Shown piece after piece: positions 34,333-48,270 of a stretch of DNA of 64,000 nucleotides. Below the pieces are notes generated by a model. It was not told the DNA's origin and searched no databases. It saw only the letters and a program-made list of their open reading frames with translations. A program made the position numbers and the translations under genes. Every line of letters begins with the position of its first letter. Position 1 is the first letter of the stretch. The DNA comes from Megalobrama amblycephala. Taxonomy: Eukaryota; Chordata; Actinopteri; Cypriniformes; Xenocyprididae. The stretch covers positions 15,741,963-15,805,962 of the forward strand of contig NC_063057.1 of the NCBI RefSeq assembly GCF_018812025.1. The letters are read 5' to 3'.

Positions 34333-35370
34333 TTAAAGGGTTAGTTCACCCAAAAATGAAAATTCTGTCATTTATTACTTACCCTCATGCCGTTCCACAC
34401 CCGTAAGACCTTAGTTCATCTTAGGAACGCAAATTATGATATTTTTGTTGAAATACGATGGCGGAGCGTTATGAATTATTATTTTTTTTCGAATCAGCGG
34501 TTCGGAACGCCAAAGTCACATGATTTCAGCAGTTTGGTGGTTTGAATCATGATTCGACACAAAAGATTCATAACGCTCCAAAGCTTAATGAAGCAGTGTT
34601 TTGAAATCGGCCATCACTATATAAGTCGTTATTTTGTTTTTTTGGTGCACCAAAAATATTCTCATCGCTTTATAATATTAAAGGTCCCGTTCTTCGTGAT
34701 CCCATGTTTCAAACTTTAGTTAGTGTGTAATGTTGTTGTTAGAGTATAAATAAAATCTGTAAAATTTTAAAGCTCAAAGTTCAATGCCAAGCGAGATATT
34801 TTATTTAACAGAAGTCGCCTACATCGAACGGCCAGTTTGGACTACATCCCTCTACTTCCTTCTTTAATGACGTCACTAAAACAGTTTTTTGACTAACCTC
34901 CGCCCACAGGAATACACAAGAGTTGCGTTTGTAGAGTGTGTTTGTCGCTATGTCGTCGAAACAGTGTTATTTTCATCCCGCAGTCCAATCACCGGGTCTG
35001 ATTCCGGCTCAAATTGATAGGGTAAAATTAAAGACATGTTTACGATAACACTGAGCGCGTGCATCTCCACGTTATGGTAAGAGGCGTGACCTTTCCGGGC
35101 AAGATGCGCTAAACTGCTGTCGAATCACAACACAGGAACCGCTGGCACAATCAGAACTTGTTACGTATTTCTGAAGGAGGGACTTCATAGAACAAGGAAG
35201 TCATCAGCCCGTTTTTATGACAGTGGAAACAGCGGTATACAGATAAGTAAATTATGTGAAAAATACTGTGTTTTTTTACACGCGAAACATGAACACATGT
35301 TATATTGCACACTATAAACACAATCAAAGCTTCAAAAAACCACGAAAAACGGGACCTTTAACATTGAACC
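34333..35370 (+). mobile_element. TTAA-family MITE, right arm lost, with nested TTAA element
   Basis: The left TTAA is at 34333-34336 with AAAGGGTTAGTTCACCC and the left arm. At 34678 a second TTAA element interrupts it. The family sequence resumes only for CATTGAACCA (35362-35370) before being replaced by an (ATCT)n array, so the right arm has been lost. Confidence 0.7.
34678..35361. mobile_element. TTAA-flanked element (AAAGGTCCCGTT termini)
   Basis: A 684-bp element between TTAA 34678-34681 and 35358-35361. The inverted ends AAGGTCCCGTTCTTCGTG and CACGAAAAACGGGACCTT match over about 18 bp. Internal words TTTAGTTAGTGTGTAATGTTG and AGTTCAATGCCAAGCGAGAT relate it to 21898-22760 in reverse. 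Non-coding. Confidence 0.85.
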
Positions 35371-35495
<125 letters not shown>

Positions 35496-37114
35496 ATTGT
35501 GTACAAAACAATAATGCCAATAAAGTGCTTTGACATTAAAATGGCAAAGAGAGAGAGAAAGAGCGAGACACCCATCTGGGATGACAAATTGTCATGCGAC
35601 TTTCTCTGTCAAATGGGTTGAGTGTAAAGTTGTTCACACACAGCTGGGTGCAATTACTCCCACAAGAAAGTATTTTAAACACCAGTACACTATTTGGACT
35701 TTCACTCTATCAACTCAATCAAAATAGCTCTCCCATAAAAACTCTCCCACTAGAACCAGCCTCTTTTTCGCTCACATACTCACATACGGAAAATAACAGG
35801 ACAGGGACTGAACACAAAAGAGAAGACAGAAGGAGACCTAGTCTGATTAAAATGATGAAAAGGGATATCTGAATGAGTACAAGAACCTTCATTGCCACTC
35901 ACTAAAAACTAGGCAGGTGATGGCAGGTGCTGTGTCTGCCTCAGGCGGATATCTGTCACTGCTCCGCTTTAATGTTAAACATCGTGAAATAGGATTGGAA
36001 GCCTTGAGCAAAAGGATTTCCCGTTCTCCTCTCCTTCGCTCACTCTTTTAATCTAGCCACTTTATAAATTATGTATGTGTTACAGTCATGTGCCCATATA
36101 TGCTGTATTATTTCCTCTTCCTATGGTAAACATAACCTACTTTATATATGTAGTATTTTTTTTTATATTTCAGTTAAAATAACTCTTTGATTAATATAAA
36201 TTTAGATATTTTAATTGTTTTAATTGTCTTGAATCCTGTTCCATGTTCAAGGAAACATTTAAGTATTACACAGGAATTAGAACTGTATGTTGTGCAAGAA
36301 GAAGATGAATGATAACGTAATACACAGCGATGGTTTTGATGAATACCATCTTCATTTTAATGCATGACTTCATAAATCATCAGTGTCTAGTAAGTCACCA
36401 ATGTTTATTGGATTAAGGCCATTGCTACCGCCCAAATGCATGTTTACGCTGTACTTATTCGCAACATGAGGAAATAGAAACTGGAATAAGGCACACCAAA
36501 AATCTATGAGAGGTTAACCAAAATGCTAGGAAGGTCAGAGGTTGCTGACCACAATAGTCATCCTGGATTCCACTGAGGTTGCTGCAAATGGTATGTTAGC
36601 ATGCTGCAATGGAGTCTGTTACACTTGAGTAAAGCTTTTGATTCACAACCTGAGCAGAAGCGCTGAGCTCTGATGGTTTAGAGGTGAAGACGGATGTTTG
36701 TGCCACAAACAAACACACCAAAATAGTATAGCGGACTGCAGTGCATGTGCCCTTGTATAAGGACATCATATGATGCATAAAAGGGTGGACCTTTTAGACA
36801 CACACAGCGACTAGTGAGTTCACTGTATGTATAAAACATTACGTTTTCTGTTGTATTATGAGTTCCAAATCGTGGGCGCGTGCTGCGATGGTAATTACAG
36901 ATCTCTGCTCAGCTGCACCGCAAACACTGGGCTGATGTCACACTATACAGTCCATCTGCGGTGTGCATTAGACGTCTGTGATCAGTGAACAATTCACCCC
37001 ATATCCACATATCAAAATCCGCTCTGCCTAATGTAATATGCATCAGAATTGCACAGTCGGTAGAGTATAATATTTTTTTTTTGTACTCTCATTTAGCTGA
37101 CATGATAAGTACCA

Positions 37115-37210
37115 TTAAGCGGATAGTTCACCCACAAATGAATATTCATTTGCACCCTCATGTCGTTCCAAACCCGTATGACTTTCTTTCCTCAATGGAA
37201 TGTAAAATAA
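37115..37210 (+). repeat. Fragment of the AGTTCACCC TTAA family
   Basis: The left end only: TTAAGCGGATAGTTCACCCA, then CACCCTCATGTCGTTCCAAA. It stops being recognisable after about 37205. Confidence 0.6.
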
Positions 37211-37745
37211 GTTGTTTAGCACAGTTTCCAGGTTGATTGTTTGCACATAATGACAGCACTCTGGGAATACTTGATTCTTATTGGTCAATCGTGACATTTT
37301 GCTGTCAAATATTTTTGTATAATGAACTCTATATCTGCTGCTAAAAAAAAAACATAGGCTTAGATGAATAAATGTATTTCGCCACCTTGGAATTCTAAGA
37401 GTCAATCTGCATTCTGAGCAGTTTTGATATATTGCATTCCATATAGCAAAAATGATATGGGGAACAAGTCTTTTTCATAAAATTACAGAGACCTTAAATG
37501 TATTCTAAATGTACAATATCAAAATCCTCTCAAATTTGTAAATGTGGATTTTTGGAACGGGTCAAATTCAGATAGAACCTTCTAATTCTAAAAATTCACT
37601 TTTCACTTGGAATTATAAAGTTCTATTTGCAAGACATTAATTGAAAAAATATTTTTCAAGAAACACAAACAGTTTACTTATAATTTGTTTTAAAACATAA
37701 AATTAGTGTTGTAACAATGTGTCAACATGTATGTGAAAGTTGAAT

Positions 37746-38270
37746 TTAAAGGGTTAGTGCACCCAAAAATGAAAATAATGTCATTAATTACTCACCCTCA
37801 CGTCGTTCCAAACCTGTAAGACCTTCATTCATCTTTGCAACACAAATATTTTTGATGAAATCCGATGGCTCAGTGAGGCCTCCATTGCCAGCAAGATAAT
37901 TAACACTTTCAGATGCCCAGAAAGCTAAAGGCATATTTAAAACAGTTCATGTGACTACAGTGGTTCTACCTTAATGTTATGAAGCGACAAGAATACTTTT
38001 TGTGTGCCAAAAAAACAAAATAACGACTTTATTCAACAATATCTAGTGATTGCCAATTTTAAAACACTGCTTCATGAAGCTTTGAAGCTTTACCAATCTT
38101 TTGTTTCGAATCAGTGGTTCGGATCGACTATCAAACTGCCAAATCATGTGAACTATTGAAATTTCAAATACTTATGATGTAATGAAGCCTCATTTACTGA
38201 AATCATGTGACTTTGGTGCTCCGAACCACTGATTCAAAACAAAAGATTCGTAAAGCTTTTGTCTTTTGCC
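37746..38270 (+). mobile_element. TTAA-family palindromic MITE, right half missing
   Basis: TTAA at 37746-37749, left end AAAGGGTTAGTGCACCC, whole left arm and the internal palindrome (TTCATGAAGCTTTGAAGC near 38070, GATTCGTAAAGCTTT near 38250). The right arm is absent after about 38270. Confidence 0.75.
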
Positions 38271-38601
38271 ATTTCTATGACATTTATTTCATATTTTAGA
38301 ATGAATAATTGTTTTCTTGTTCAAGTTAAGCATAAATGGCTGTGCTAAATATTTTGTCCGGTGCAGATGTTCATTTTAGGTAGGAATATGGTGGGTGATT
38401 AAATACATTATTGCAGGAACCATTAGTTTAAGTTTCTTTTTGGTTTAGACTGAAAGCAGCTACTGTAATACCGGGACTTTATTCCACAAAGTGGGACAGG
38501 TAAAATGGCTTTCTCTCTAGACATCAGTATTGATTGAAATGTTAGCCAGAAAGTTAAAAGGTTTTAAGTTTGAAATAGTTTAGTTTAGTTTTAGTTAATA
38601 G

Positions 38602-38816
<215 letters not shown>

Positions 38817-38875
38817 AATGTCAGATAGAACCTTATAATTCCAAGTTGACCATTTTCCAATCTGCAGAAATAACA

Positions 38876-39150
38876 TAAATGTTTAAAATCTGCATGAAAA
38901 GGAAGTTGCGATAGTCTTTTTCCCCCACTATTGTGACATATATCTGAGTGAAATGGCTTCTCAAACAAGAAAAAATGTAGGGTGGAACTTGATTTTGTCT
39001 ATCGGGAATTGATTGGATCGTTGTGGTTTGCTATTGCTGTGATCTCATGTGATCTCATTTGAGTGACAGATTGTCCAGCCCTCGCACCAGTAAACGTCAG
39101 CAGAGAAGAAAATTATTTTGATTAAAGATTACCAGGGCGATTTGAATTTG
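38876..39150 (+). repeat. Dispersed repeat, uninterrupted copy of 14590-15850
   Basis: AAGTTGCGATAGTCTTTTTC, AATGGCTTCTCAAACAAGA, GGTGGAACTTGATTTTG, GAATTGATTGGATCG and CCCTCGCACCAGTAAACG match the two flanks of the insertion at 14762-15733 and are contiguous here. Confidence 0.7.
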
Positions 39151-39579
39151 AAAAAAAAAATAATAATAAAATAAATTATATATATAATGTATATATATAT
39201 GGATAAATCATTTATAATTTTGAATATTGAATATTGATTTCATGTTGACTAAGCTAATGTGCATACATATTGTGTATGTTCTAATGTACAGACCTACATC
39301 TGAAGAAATCTCCAGTGGCAGTACTGAGGTCAGTGAAGTGAGTGAGTAAAATACAGGGACTACACCATGATCTCATATTAACTTTACAAATAATAATCAG
39401 AATTCATCACGAGAAAGTGAACATCACTCAGACGGCAAAGGTGTTTTTGTGACATATCAGAACACAAATTTGTATAATGACATGGGTGTGACATAGGTAT
39501 TACAAGGAGAGGGTGACTTAAGAGGACATTACCCCATGTCCCCATTTTTCAAATCGCTTATGAATCATACAGAATGAGT

Positions 39580-40747
39580 GGTAACACTTTACTTGAAGGG
39601 GTGTGCATAAGACTGACATGACACCTTCATAATCATGACATGACACATGTCATGAATATGAAGGAGGTTTTATGAATGTTTATGACAACTGTCATTAAGT
39701 GTCATTTGCTCAGTTATGTCATTTTTAATGCAAAGATGACATTGTTTGAGATGTCCGAGTTATGACAACTTGACATAAACCAATACATCATAACCTGTCA
39801 GTGTCTTTGTCATGACAACTTGACATTATTTAGCTTTATGACATTATTATTACATTAAACTGTCATGTGGTTGGTTTTGACATTGGCTGTCATGAGGCCA
39901 TTATAATAGTGTCATGAATATGTATCTTGAGCTCAAGTACAGTGGTACAAATTGAACTTGTCATTAAAATGTCATTAAGGGACAATACTCTGACAAATAA
40001 TTTTATAACAGTGTCATGACTATTTTTCATTTCATGTTTTTTTTGTTTTTGTTTTTTGTTTTTTTAAGTTTCCACCAACAGAAGGTCAGATAATAGACAA
40101 TTTCAAATTTCGTAAAAAAGATGACACTGTTATAAAATAATGGTAACACTTTATTTTAGGGTCTTTTAACTAGTTGCTTATTACTATTAGCATTCATATG
40201 GCTAAAATATTGGCTATTTATTAGTACTTATAAAGCACATATTAATGCCTTATTCTGCATGACCTTATTCTACATTCTTAATCCTACCCAATACCTAAAC
40301 CTAACAATTAACTACAATAAGCAGTAAATTAAGAGTTTATTGAGGGAAAAGTCATAGTTAATCGTTTATATATGTGTTCCCTATACTGAAGTGTTACCAA
40401 AATAATGTAATGTAATGTTAACCCATAAAGCTAAGTAGTTTTTTAAGTTTGATAATTAATCTGCTATGTCATGTTTATGACAGGTTATGATGTTTTGCTA
40501 ATGTCAAGTTGTCATGACAAAGACACTGACAGGTTATGATGTGTTGGTTTATGTCAAGTTGTCGTAACAAAGACATCTCAAACAATGTCATCTTTGCATT
40601 AAAAATGACATAATTGAGCGAATGACATTTAATGACAGTTGTCATAAACATTCATAAAACCTGCTTTATATTCATGACACGTGTCATGTCAAGATTATGA
40701 AGGTGTCATGTCAGTCTTATGCACACCCCTTCAAGTAAAGTGTTACC
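39580..40747. mobile_element. hAT-like long palindromic element, perfect 8-bp duplication
   Basis: A 1168-bp element with ends GGTAACACTTTACTTGAAGG and the inverse CCTTCAAGTAAAGTGTTACC, flanked by GAATGAGT at 39572-39579 and 40748-40755. The arms are rich in TGACA/TGTCA words (ATGACAACTGTCATTAAG against its inverse near 40630). Non-coding. A related smaller element is nested at 40142-40398. Confidence 0.9.
40142..40398. mobile_element. Nested hAT-like MITE, 257 bp, perfect 8-bp duplication
   Basis: The ends GGTAACACTTTATTTTAGGG and CTGAAGTGTTACC are flanked by AAAATAAT at 40134-40141 and 40399-40406. It sits near the middle of the larger element whose termini it shares for the first 12 bp. 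Confidence 0.9.
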
Positions 40748-40886
40748 GAATGAGTTTTTGTGAGAAAGTAAAAATGTGCACAGTTTCCTGTGGTTTAGGG
40801 GTAGGGGAAGTGTAGGGGGATAGAAAATACAGTTTGTACAGTATAAAAACCATTACGCCTAATGTCCCCACAATTCACAAAAACAA

Positions 40887-40890
<4 letters not shown>

Positions 40891-40960
<70 letters not shown>
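40891..40960 (+). repeat. (GT)35 microsatellite
   Basis: A pure 70-bp GT array. Confidence 0.98.
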
Positions 40961-40962
<2 letters not shown>

Positions 40963-41902
40963 TCACTGCAGAATTCTCTTTACTCTAAAGATAAGAAAAA
41001 CGTACAAGCAGAAATTCAGAGAGAGTAATTGAACATTTCTCCAGGTGATTTTGCTGATGTATGCAGACACTGGTCTCGCTCTTTCACACACACTCACTCT
41101 CTTATTCTCTGTTCTCAATAAATTATCTTCATATTAACCACAAGAAGGAAACTATTTTCTCAACAGAAGAGTTATTCACTCAAGAGATTGAGAAGGAGAG
41201 TGTTAGAGAGAATTAATTCCACAAAATGTTCTCGGTGACCACACAAAACCATACATCCTCACTGGCAGCCTGTTGCAATGTTGTGTTTCATTGTAAAACA
41301 GATGACAGACAGGCTGATGCTTAAACAGTAGATACGGTAATGACAGACAGGCACTTTTATAATAGGAAATCTAAGACAGACAGACGCTTTCACGTCAGCT
41401 AGTCACTTCAGTGACAGACAGATGCTTTCTCTGCAGTGACAGACATTACGGGCATCTTCTGTGCCTGCTGCAATGACCGAAGACCATGTTATCACAATAA
41501 AGCAGACATACTGAGAGAGAGAGACAGAGAGGAACATGTCATTTACCTCAAGATAGAAACACAAAAGAAGTCTACCAAACATTTGTTTTGTCCTTAAATA
41601 AAAACCTAATTAGGAATGAAAAAAGCATTCAAAAATAATATGATGAAGTAGGTTAAATGATCAAGTGATTGAGCTGTACTGTGACTGTTGCGGTACTAGG
41701 GCAATTTTAATAGTAATTTTCAAGACAATATTCAGTATATCTCAATATTTAGATATTTGTTCAATATTTGTTCTGAAATGGGTTAGCCAGTTTAACTAAT
41801 GTAAATTTAGCATAAGAATTAAAACAGAAAAAAATAAGGTTTTCCACAGGTTTTCACTAAATACAAGGAAGAATGATATTTCACAACATATCTCGAGATA
41901 TA

Positions 41903-41903
41903 C

Positions 41904-41954
<51 letters not shown>
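41903..41954 (+). repeat. (AT)n microsatellite
   Basis: An AT array with one G interruption. Confidence 0.95.
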
Positions 41955-41958
<4 letters not shown>

Positions 41959-41959
41959 T

Positions 41960-42870
41960 ACATACGGCTCAATGACGTGACGGGTTATTTTTTGGTCCAA
42001 AGGCCTTAATAATAATAAAAAACAAAGATATGACATCCAAAGTATGTAAGGTAGTACAACTAGTTCACTTTTGTTGAATCCAAAAGGTTTTAATTATATT
42101 TTGCTACATATAAAGGTATTTTAAAGATTTTGAAATGTCAAAAGGTCATACGGTTTAACCGTCCAAAGGCCAATACAGCCATTTCATGTGTGATTAAAAT
42201 ATCTTAAAATGTAATAAATGTATATATTTTTTATTCTGGCATGATTTTATAACATTATAAATCAACATAGTGCAAAATGGTATTAAAATTATGTGTAGAA
42301 GTCGTTGCTTTGCTATGAAAAAAGAATGTCCAGAAAAAATGAATTTCATTGATGTCATTTGGAATAACCAATAAGGGACCATTTTGGATCAAGTCATGCA
42401 TTCAGCATCATGTGACAGGATGTGACATCATTCAGACACCTGCAAAGGACCACATGGTTGTGAAACAAGTAACTAACTCACTCTTAACTGTTTGTCATGT
42501 TTTCACTTGCTCATACACACCTGAAACATCAGGTCATTCGGTACAACCGCTATAAAACATGAAAAAATGTTGTAATATTTTAAAACCTGGTACTAATTAT
42601 AAAATGTTTGATTGTCCTTTTTCTAGCTAGCTAGATATCAGCCTGTTAGCATTGTTTGAAAATATCGTCATTCGGTGTAACCAAAAGTGTCATTCGGTAA
42701 AACCAAAATTGTGGTTAAACCGAATGACTTTTTTGGTGACAAATTTTGTCCATCTTGTAAAAAAATGACAAAAACAGTGTTGATTGATTATAAAAACCAC
42801 ATAATCTCATTGTTAACACTTAATAAAACTTAAAAAAAAAAATTACACTTTTAAAAACCTTATTCGTCAA
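41960..42870. repeat. Unclassified segment with recurring CATTCGGTxxAACC words
   Basis: GGTCATACGGTTTAACCG near 42145, GTCATTCGGTACAACCGC near 42533, GTCATTCGGTGTAACC near 42668, GTCATTCGGTAAAACC near 42688, and the inverse GGTTAAACCGAATGAC near 42714. Together with two runs of AATAATAAAAAAC and TTAATAAAACTTAAAA they suggest an old palindromic repeat. No clean ends are visible. Confidence 0.4.
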
Positions 42871-44916
42871 TGACCCATAATCATCTTTTATCAGACTGGA
42901 ACGGTACTTTGATATGATACTTTGATTACCATTTTCATATATCATGGTATAAACACATATGGTACAACCATTACTAACATTAAAACTAATTTTAACTTCA
43001 TTTTCACTTAAAATAATTCAGACATTCAGAGCAATTACATGTAGAGTAATTGCTCATCTGCATTAGCGGATTCACTAAGTGTGAAAATCTCTCGCACATG
43101 CAGGTCATTTATCTTTTACACTTACACACTACAGCTAAATTACATCTTTAAACACAACACTGCCAAACCAAAAGCATAATTTGCTTGTTCCCGAGGGACT
43201 GCAGGAAATATTAGCATACTAGCACTGGAGATATACCTCAAAATAAACACTTCCCGTACACAAATACACACATACACACCCTTGAGTCAAGGCCCTTGTG
43301 GTATTACGAGTAATTACTGTATGTTGCAGTTTCATTTCCGAGTGCCGAGTGGCTTAAAGCGAACACAATACACGCATACACAGAGCAAACACACACGCAT
43401 AAAGCACAAACAAACATATACACACACTCTAATTACATCTATATTAGCAAGCCATTAGCCTTTTAAAGCAGTGGACAGTAAAGTTGCCCTAATGAACTCC
43501 TTGCCCACACACACAAGCTGCAAGCACAGAAAGACCATGTGATGAGTCAGTTTGTGGTGAGGGATTCATGAAAGCAAACCCTGCTGAGAAGCCAAGAAAG
43601 ACCTCTTACAGAGCATTAATATAGACTAAACAGATCAACTGAAACACTCTCAAATCGTGTAGCTTGTTAAAGAAATTTTTGCCTGGCGAGTGATAAACCA
43701 GGCATATTCTTTGGGCTGCTTGGAAATGAATCTGTCCTGCTGAGGAATGGACTGTCACACCTGTACTAGTGCACTGTTATATTTGAATTACAAACATGCA
43801 GCTACCCGTGTAATCGTTCTTTCCTCGTCACTGTCAGCACTTTGATGGATTTGCCACAGGCCCATTCAATCATGACGGAAAAACAACACGCAAAATCCCA
43901 TTTTTCCTTTCATCTACTGCTCTGCTCCTATATGTTCTGATCTGGGATCTGTGGGGTTCATGCTCTCTTCTTATTTTGGGTCACAGGTGAGTGTCATTGG
44001 TCTGTTCTGGGATCCATCACATTCAATTTAAAGCTTTTAGTACATGTCTAGAGGTATTGAAGTTGTCCGTATGCTAGAAAACTCTTAAAAGTTGGCAAAA
44101 CAAACTTTTATCAGAAAATACGCATTTAAAATATAGTCTTTTTTGTCTGTGAAAACAGACCAGTGTTTAGTATTTTTATACTAATATAGTACTTATTCAT
44201 ATTTTGAATAGTTTTTTTTTATTATTTCAGCTTTGTATCAATTAACAAAAAGATTTTTAATAGTTTTAGTTAACAATAATATCACTAAAAACAGACCAAA
44301 TATATTGATGACTCATCATGCACTACAAATTTTTGTCCAATCAAATGCTCGCAAGAACTAGAACGTCCCTCCACTAATATCACTCACTTTTAGATGTAAA
44401 TTATTTTTGGTTGTGGAGCTTTGAGTTATAATAAAGATTTTATTATAGTAGACACACACACCTCATGTCATAATTGTGCATGCGAACACATAAAAACTGA
44501 CGGCAGATGATCACACACTGTGGGTATTATTCCTAAGGCTAGTCTCGTGATTTAAATCCTCTCACTGCGCCCAGTGAAATGCTCAAATTTCTTGGACCTC
44601 TTTTATGAGAATACAAGCAGCATTCATGTTGACATCATTCTTTCCACAGTCAATCAATGACCTTTATTATTTGTTTTGGAAACTTTTTGTTGCCATTTAA
44701 AAAAATCTCTTAGGACTTCTTGTATGTCGTAGCTGTGGCCTAGCAGTTTGCACACAATAAAAGTGGCAGAAAGGCCAAAAAAGTATTAGTTGTTAATTTA
44801 GCCAGTTGTTTCCCATGATCAGTAATTGATTAACACAGGACAAATATAGTGGGAATGTGGGAAATCTAAAATGGCCTCAATAAAGGTTAATAAAGACACT
44901 TAAGCTATGTTAATAA

Positions 44917-45537
44917 TACAGAAGAGGATTAGGGCCAAGCAATAATAAAAAATAAAACCATCTCGAGATTCAAGCCATTATAATGCGAGATTGAACTCCA
45001 AATAAAAAAAGTCCAAATAAAATGTCGAGAATAAACTTCGAGAATAAGTCGTTGTGTTTCGAGAAAAAAACTTGTTAAATTTCGAGAAAAAAGTCTAAAT
45101 AAAATGCCGACAATTATTAATGTTTTTTCTCGAAACACAAGTTTATTCTTAAAATTTGATCAGTTTATTCTCAATGTTTTATTTCAAATTTTTTCTCGAA
45201 ATTTAATGAGTTTTTTTCTTGAAACACAGCTACTTTATTCTCAAAATTTAAGGAGTTTATCGACATTTTATTTTGACGTTTTTCTCAAAATTTAACAAGT
45301 TTTTTCTCGAAAACACGACGACTTTATTCTCAAAATTTGTTGACATTTTATTTCAATTTTTTTTCTCAAAATTTAATGAGTTTTTTCTCAAAACACGACT
45401 TTATTCTTGAAATTTAATGATTTTATTGTCAACATTGTATGTTGACTTTTTTCTTAAAATTTAAGGAGTTTAATCTCGCATTATAATGACTTTAATCTCG
45501 AGATAGTTTTATTTTTTTATTATTGCTTGGCCCTAAT
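44917..45537. mobile_element. Foldback MITE (TACGGAAGAGG family), diverged copy 3
   Basis: The left end TACAGAAGAGGATTAGGGCC and internal TTTCGAGAAAA units are as at 20080 and 49440, with the orientation flip near 45110. The right end stops at TTGCTTGGCCCTAAT and runs into a (TAAAA)n array, so the last 11 bp of the terminus are missing. Confidence 0.75.
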
Positions 45538-45623
45538 AAAAATAAAATAAAATAAAATAAAATAAAATAAAATAAAATAAAATAAAATAAAATAAAATAA
45601 AATAAAATAAAATAAAATAAAAT
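45538..45623 (+). repeat. (TAAAA)n array
   Basis: About 17 pentanucleotide units starting exactly at the broken end of the foldback MITE copy. The inverse (TTTTA) follows briefly at 45628-45645. Confidence 0.95.
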
Positions 45624-47664
45624 ATTGTTTTATTTTATTTTATTTTTTTAAATATATATTAAAAAGTATAATATAAAAAAAATAAAAATAAATATAAAAT
45701 AAAACATTACATCTAATAAAAAATAAAATAAGAAAGTATTTAAATTATAAAATCTAAAAATAAAATATATATATAAATATATTATTCAAAGTTAAGACAA
45801 AAAAAAATTGATTTTTTTGTAAACATTAAAGGAACATGATTGTGTTTACTCTGCTAGGACTGTATGAGCTTGAGGACTAAAAATCACCTTTACAACAATT
45901 GGTTAAAAGTAATAGCAATAAAATGACTCTGAAAAGTGAACCTATAGCTTCATTTGTTCATAGATGCCACTTATGCAATGCACTGACATTCAAACTGAGG
46001 CTTATGTGCACAAATTCTTGAATACAACAGAGAAAGAAAAAAATGCATGTCCAGATGCAGAACATCCCCAGAATGCAATCAATTGTACACTCCGTGAAGG
46101 AACAGCATTATATCACTGTGAATAAGTGCGAGGAGCAGGGTGAAGGACGCTTCACTCACATAGTCAAACTCAAATGCACAGATACTAAATGAACTCAAAC
46201 CTCACAGATTACTGTGAATGTGTTGGACGGTGGGGGATGGTCATTTAGATGACTGACGTTTCAGGGTCTCTTAATAAAAAAAAGATTCCCATGCTATTTA
46301 CAGCCTTTCCAGGCAGTCCAGAAGGAGTGCTCCCAAAACACACAGAACATTTTTCCATAGCAAAACAACTTTTTTACACAACACAGGCTCATTGGTAATA
46401 TTATTCATATACTGTTATATTATTTATTCATAGTTTGATTTTGATTTATTTTCATGTCATATTAATTTCAGCTTTAGTTTAAGGACTTTTTAGGACTTCA
46501 ACTTACACGTTTATTTTAGATTTTAATTTTAACTTACATTTTTAAGTTAACTGATAAGTTAACATAGTTGTAGTTTAAGTTAACAATAACAACATTACAT
46601 TTTACCATACAATTTTGCATAAAAATGTATTAAAAACATCCATGCATTCAACTTGAGTAAACTCAACTATGAGTAAAATCTCCACCTAGAGGTATTGGTT
46701 TCCGCTTGTTACTTAAATTCATCCGTTCCCACCCTACAAAACAAATCTGCACTAAAGGAACATATTCATTCACTCACTTCATTCTGTCCCTCCTTTTTTC
46801 TTGCACCAGCTTAAGAGGAGGATCATTAGGATATTAGAGCTGTGTTTGGTTGTTCATAAGTTCTTAAACAACCTTACAAAGAACTTTTGAGGTCCACACA
46901 ATTCAAACAAAAGAAGACAGACTACATCTTGTGGTCAAATCTTTGTTCGAGTGGCCCAACATGGCCCCAACTTGTGGTTCAAACAAGCAACAAATGGAGT
47001 GTGTATTTACGCTGAACGGGTCACAACCGGCCCTGTGCTATTACGTGTTTAACCATCAAGGATTAAAGAAAATGAGGAACAGCATTTAGAAGGGCCAACC
47101 AGCAATACACACATAAATGAACTGCTGCTATTATCACACACCCACACGAACACACAGACAGTCTGAGGGTGGTGTACTGTAGTTTTAGTATCAATGCAAT
47201 ATGATGGTATCATGAGGTTAAGTGAGTGTTTCACAGAGCCATTTGCAGCTCTGCTTTACGGGGCCTTTTACTGCTTCAGCCCTGCGGGAAAACACGGCAC
47301 TCAAACGTTGCAACAGAAACGACACTCATGTGACACTCGCACACGTTATGAATTTCACAATGACTCATCATTTAAATGACTACAGCACACAATAGCCGAG
47401 TTGTGTGTCCATTATGGAGTGCCAGGTGAGTGACAGCTAAAAGGGTCAGTGGGTTTAATTAAAGACTGGATGAACAGACAGGTGCTCTTATGAAAACGAA
47501 AATGCAGTCTTAATCATCACTGTGTCCTCTGTCATGCAAGAACTCCTCATTCTCGCCTCGCAAAGCCTGGTTTTCAGACTCTCGTTATGTAGTCACACAC
47601 ACTGGCTAGGCACATATATGCAAATGTTTGTATACTACCGTTTAAAAGTTTTGGGTCAATGTTT

Positions 47665-48270
47665 GGTTACACTTTATTTTAAGGTGCAATTGTTACAGTG
47701 TCATTATACATGTAAGTACTGAGTAATATTAATTAACTACATGTACTTATTAAAGGGTTAGGGTTTGGATCAGTGTTTGGTTTAGCTAGTTTTGGTTTGT
47801 TAGTTCCATGTACACTAAAAAAATTACAAAAAACAAAACAAAACAAATTTACACAGTAAAATACTGTTTTCCATTAAAACAGTAATATACCAAAAACAAT
47901 GCATTCTGGGTAATAGTCATTTTAAGAAAAGAGGCCTACTTTCTCGAAAATGAAAAATAATATTTAAACAATGGATTGTAATATACAGAAGTAATATACT
48001 GTAAAATCAATGCATTCTGGGTAATATTTGTCTTTTCGAGAAAGTAGCCTATAGGTTACTTTCTCGAAAATGACTAATAATGTTACCCAGAATGTATTGT
48101 TTTAAGGTATATTACTGTTTCAAAGGAAAACGGTATTTTACGGTATTTACGGTAAAACAGTATTTTAATTTTTTTTTACAGTTATTATTTAGTGTATGTT
48201 TAATTTATAGTTAGTACTGTAGTAACTACATGTAACATGCAACAAGGACACTGTAAAATAAAGCGTTACC
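47665..48270. mobile_element. hAT-like MITE (GGTTACACTTTATTTTAAGG), copy 1
   Basis: The ends GGTTACACTTTATTTTAAGG and ACTGTAAAATAAAGCGTTAC are inverted. The flanks CAATGTTT and AGATGTTT match at 6 of 8. It is interrupted by a smaller palindromic element at about 47813-48199. Confidence 0.75.
47813..48199. mobile_element. Nested palindromic MITE (ACACTAAAAAAATTAC)
   Basis: An inverted element inside the preceding one. ACACTAAAAAAATTACA at 47811 faces AACTGT...TTATTTAGTGT near 48196. ATGCATTCTGGGTAATA appears at 47900 and 48010, and the inverse TTACCCAGAATGTATTG at 48084. Confidence 0.6.
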
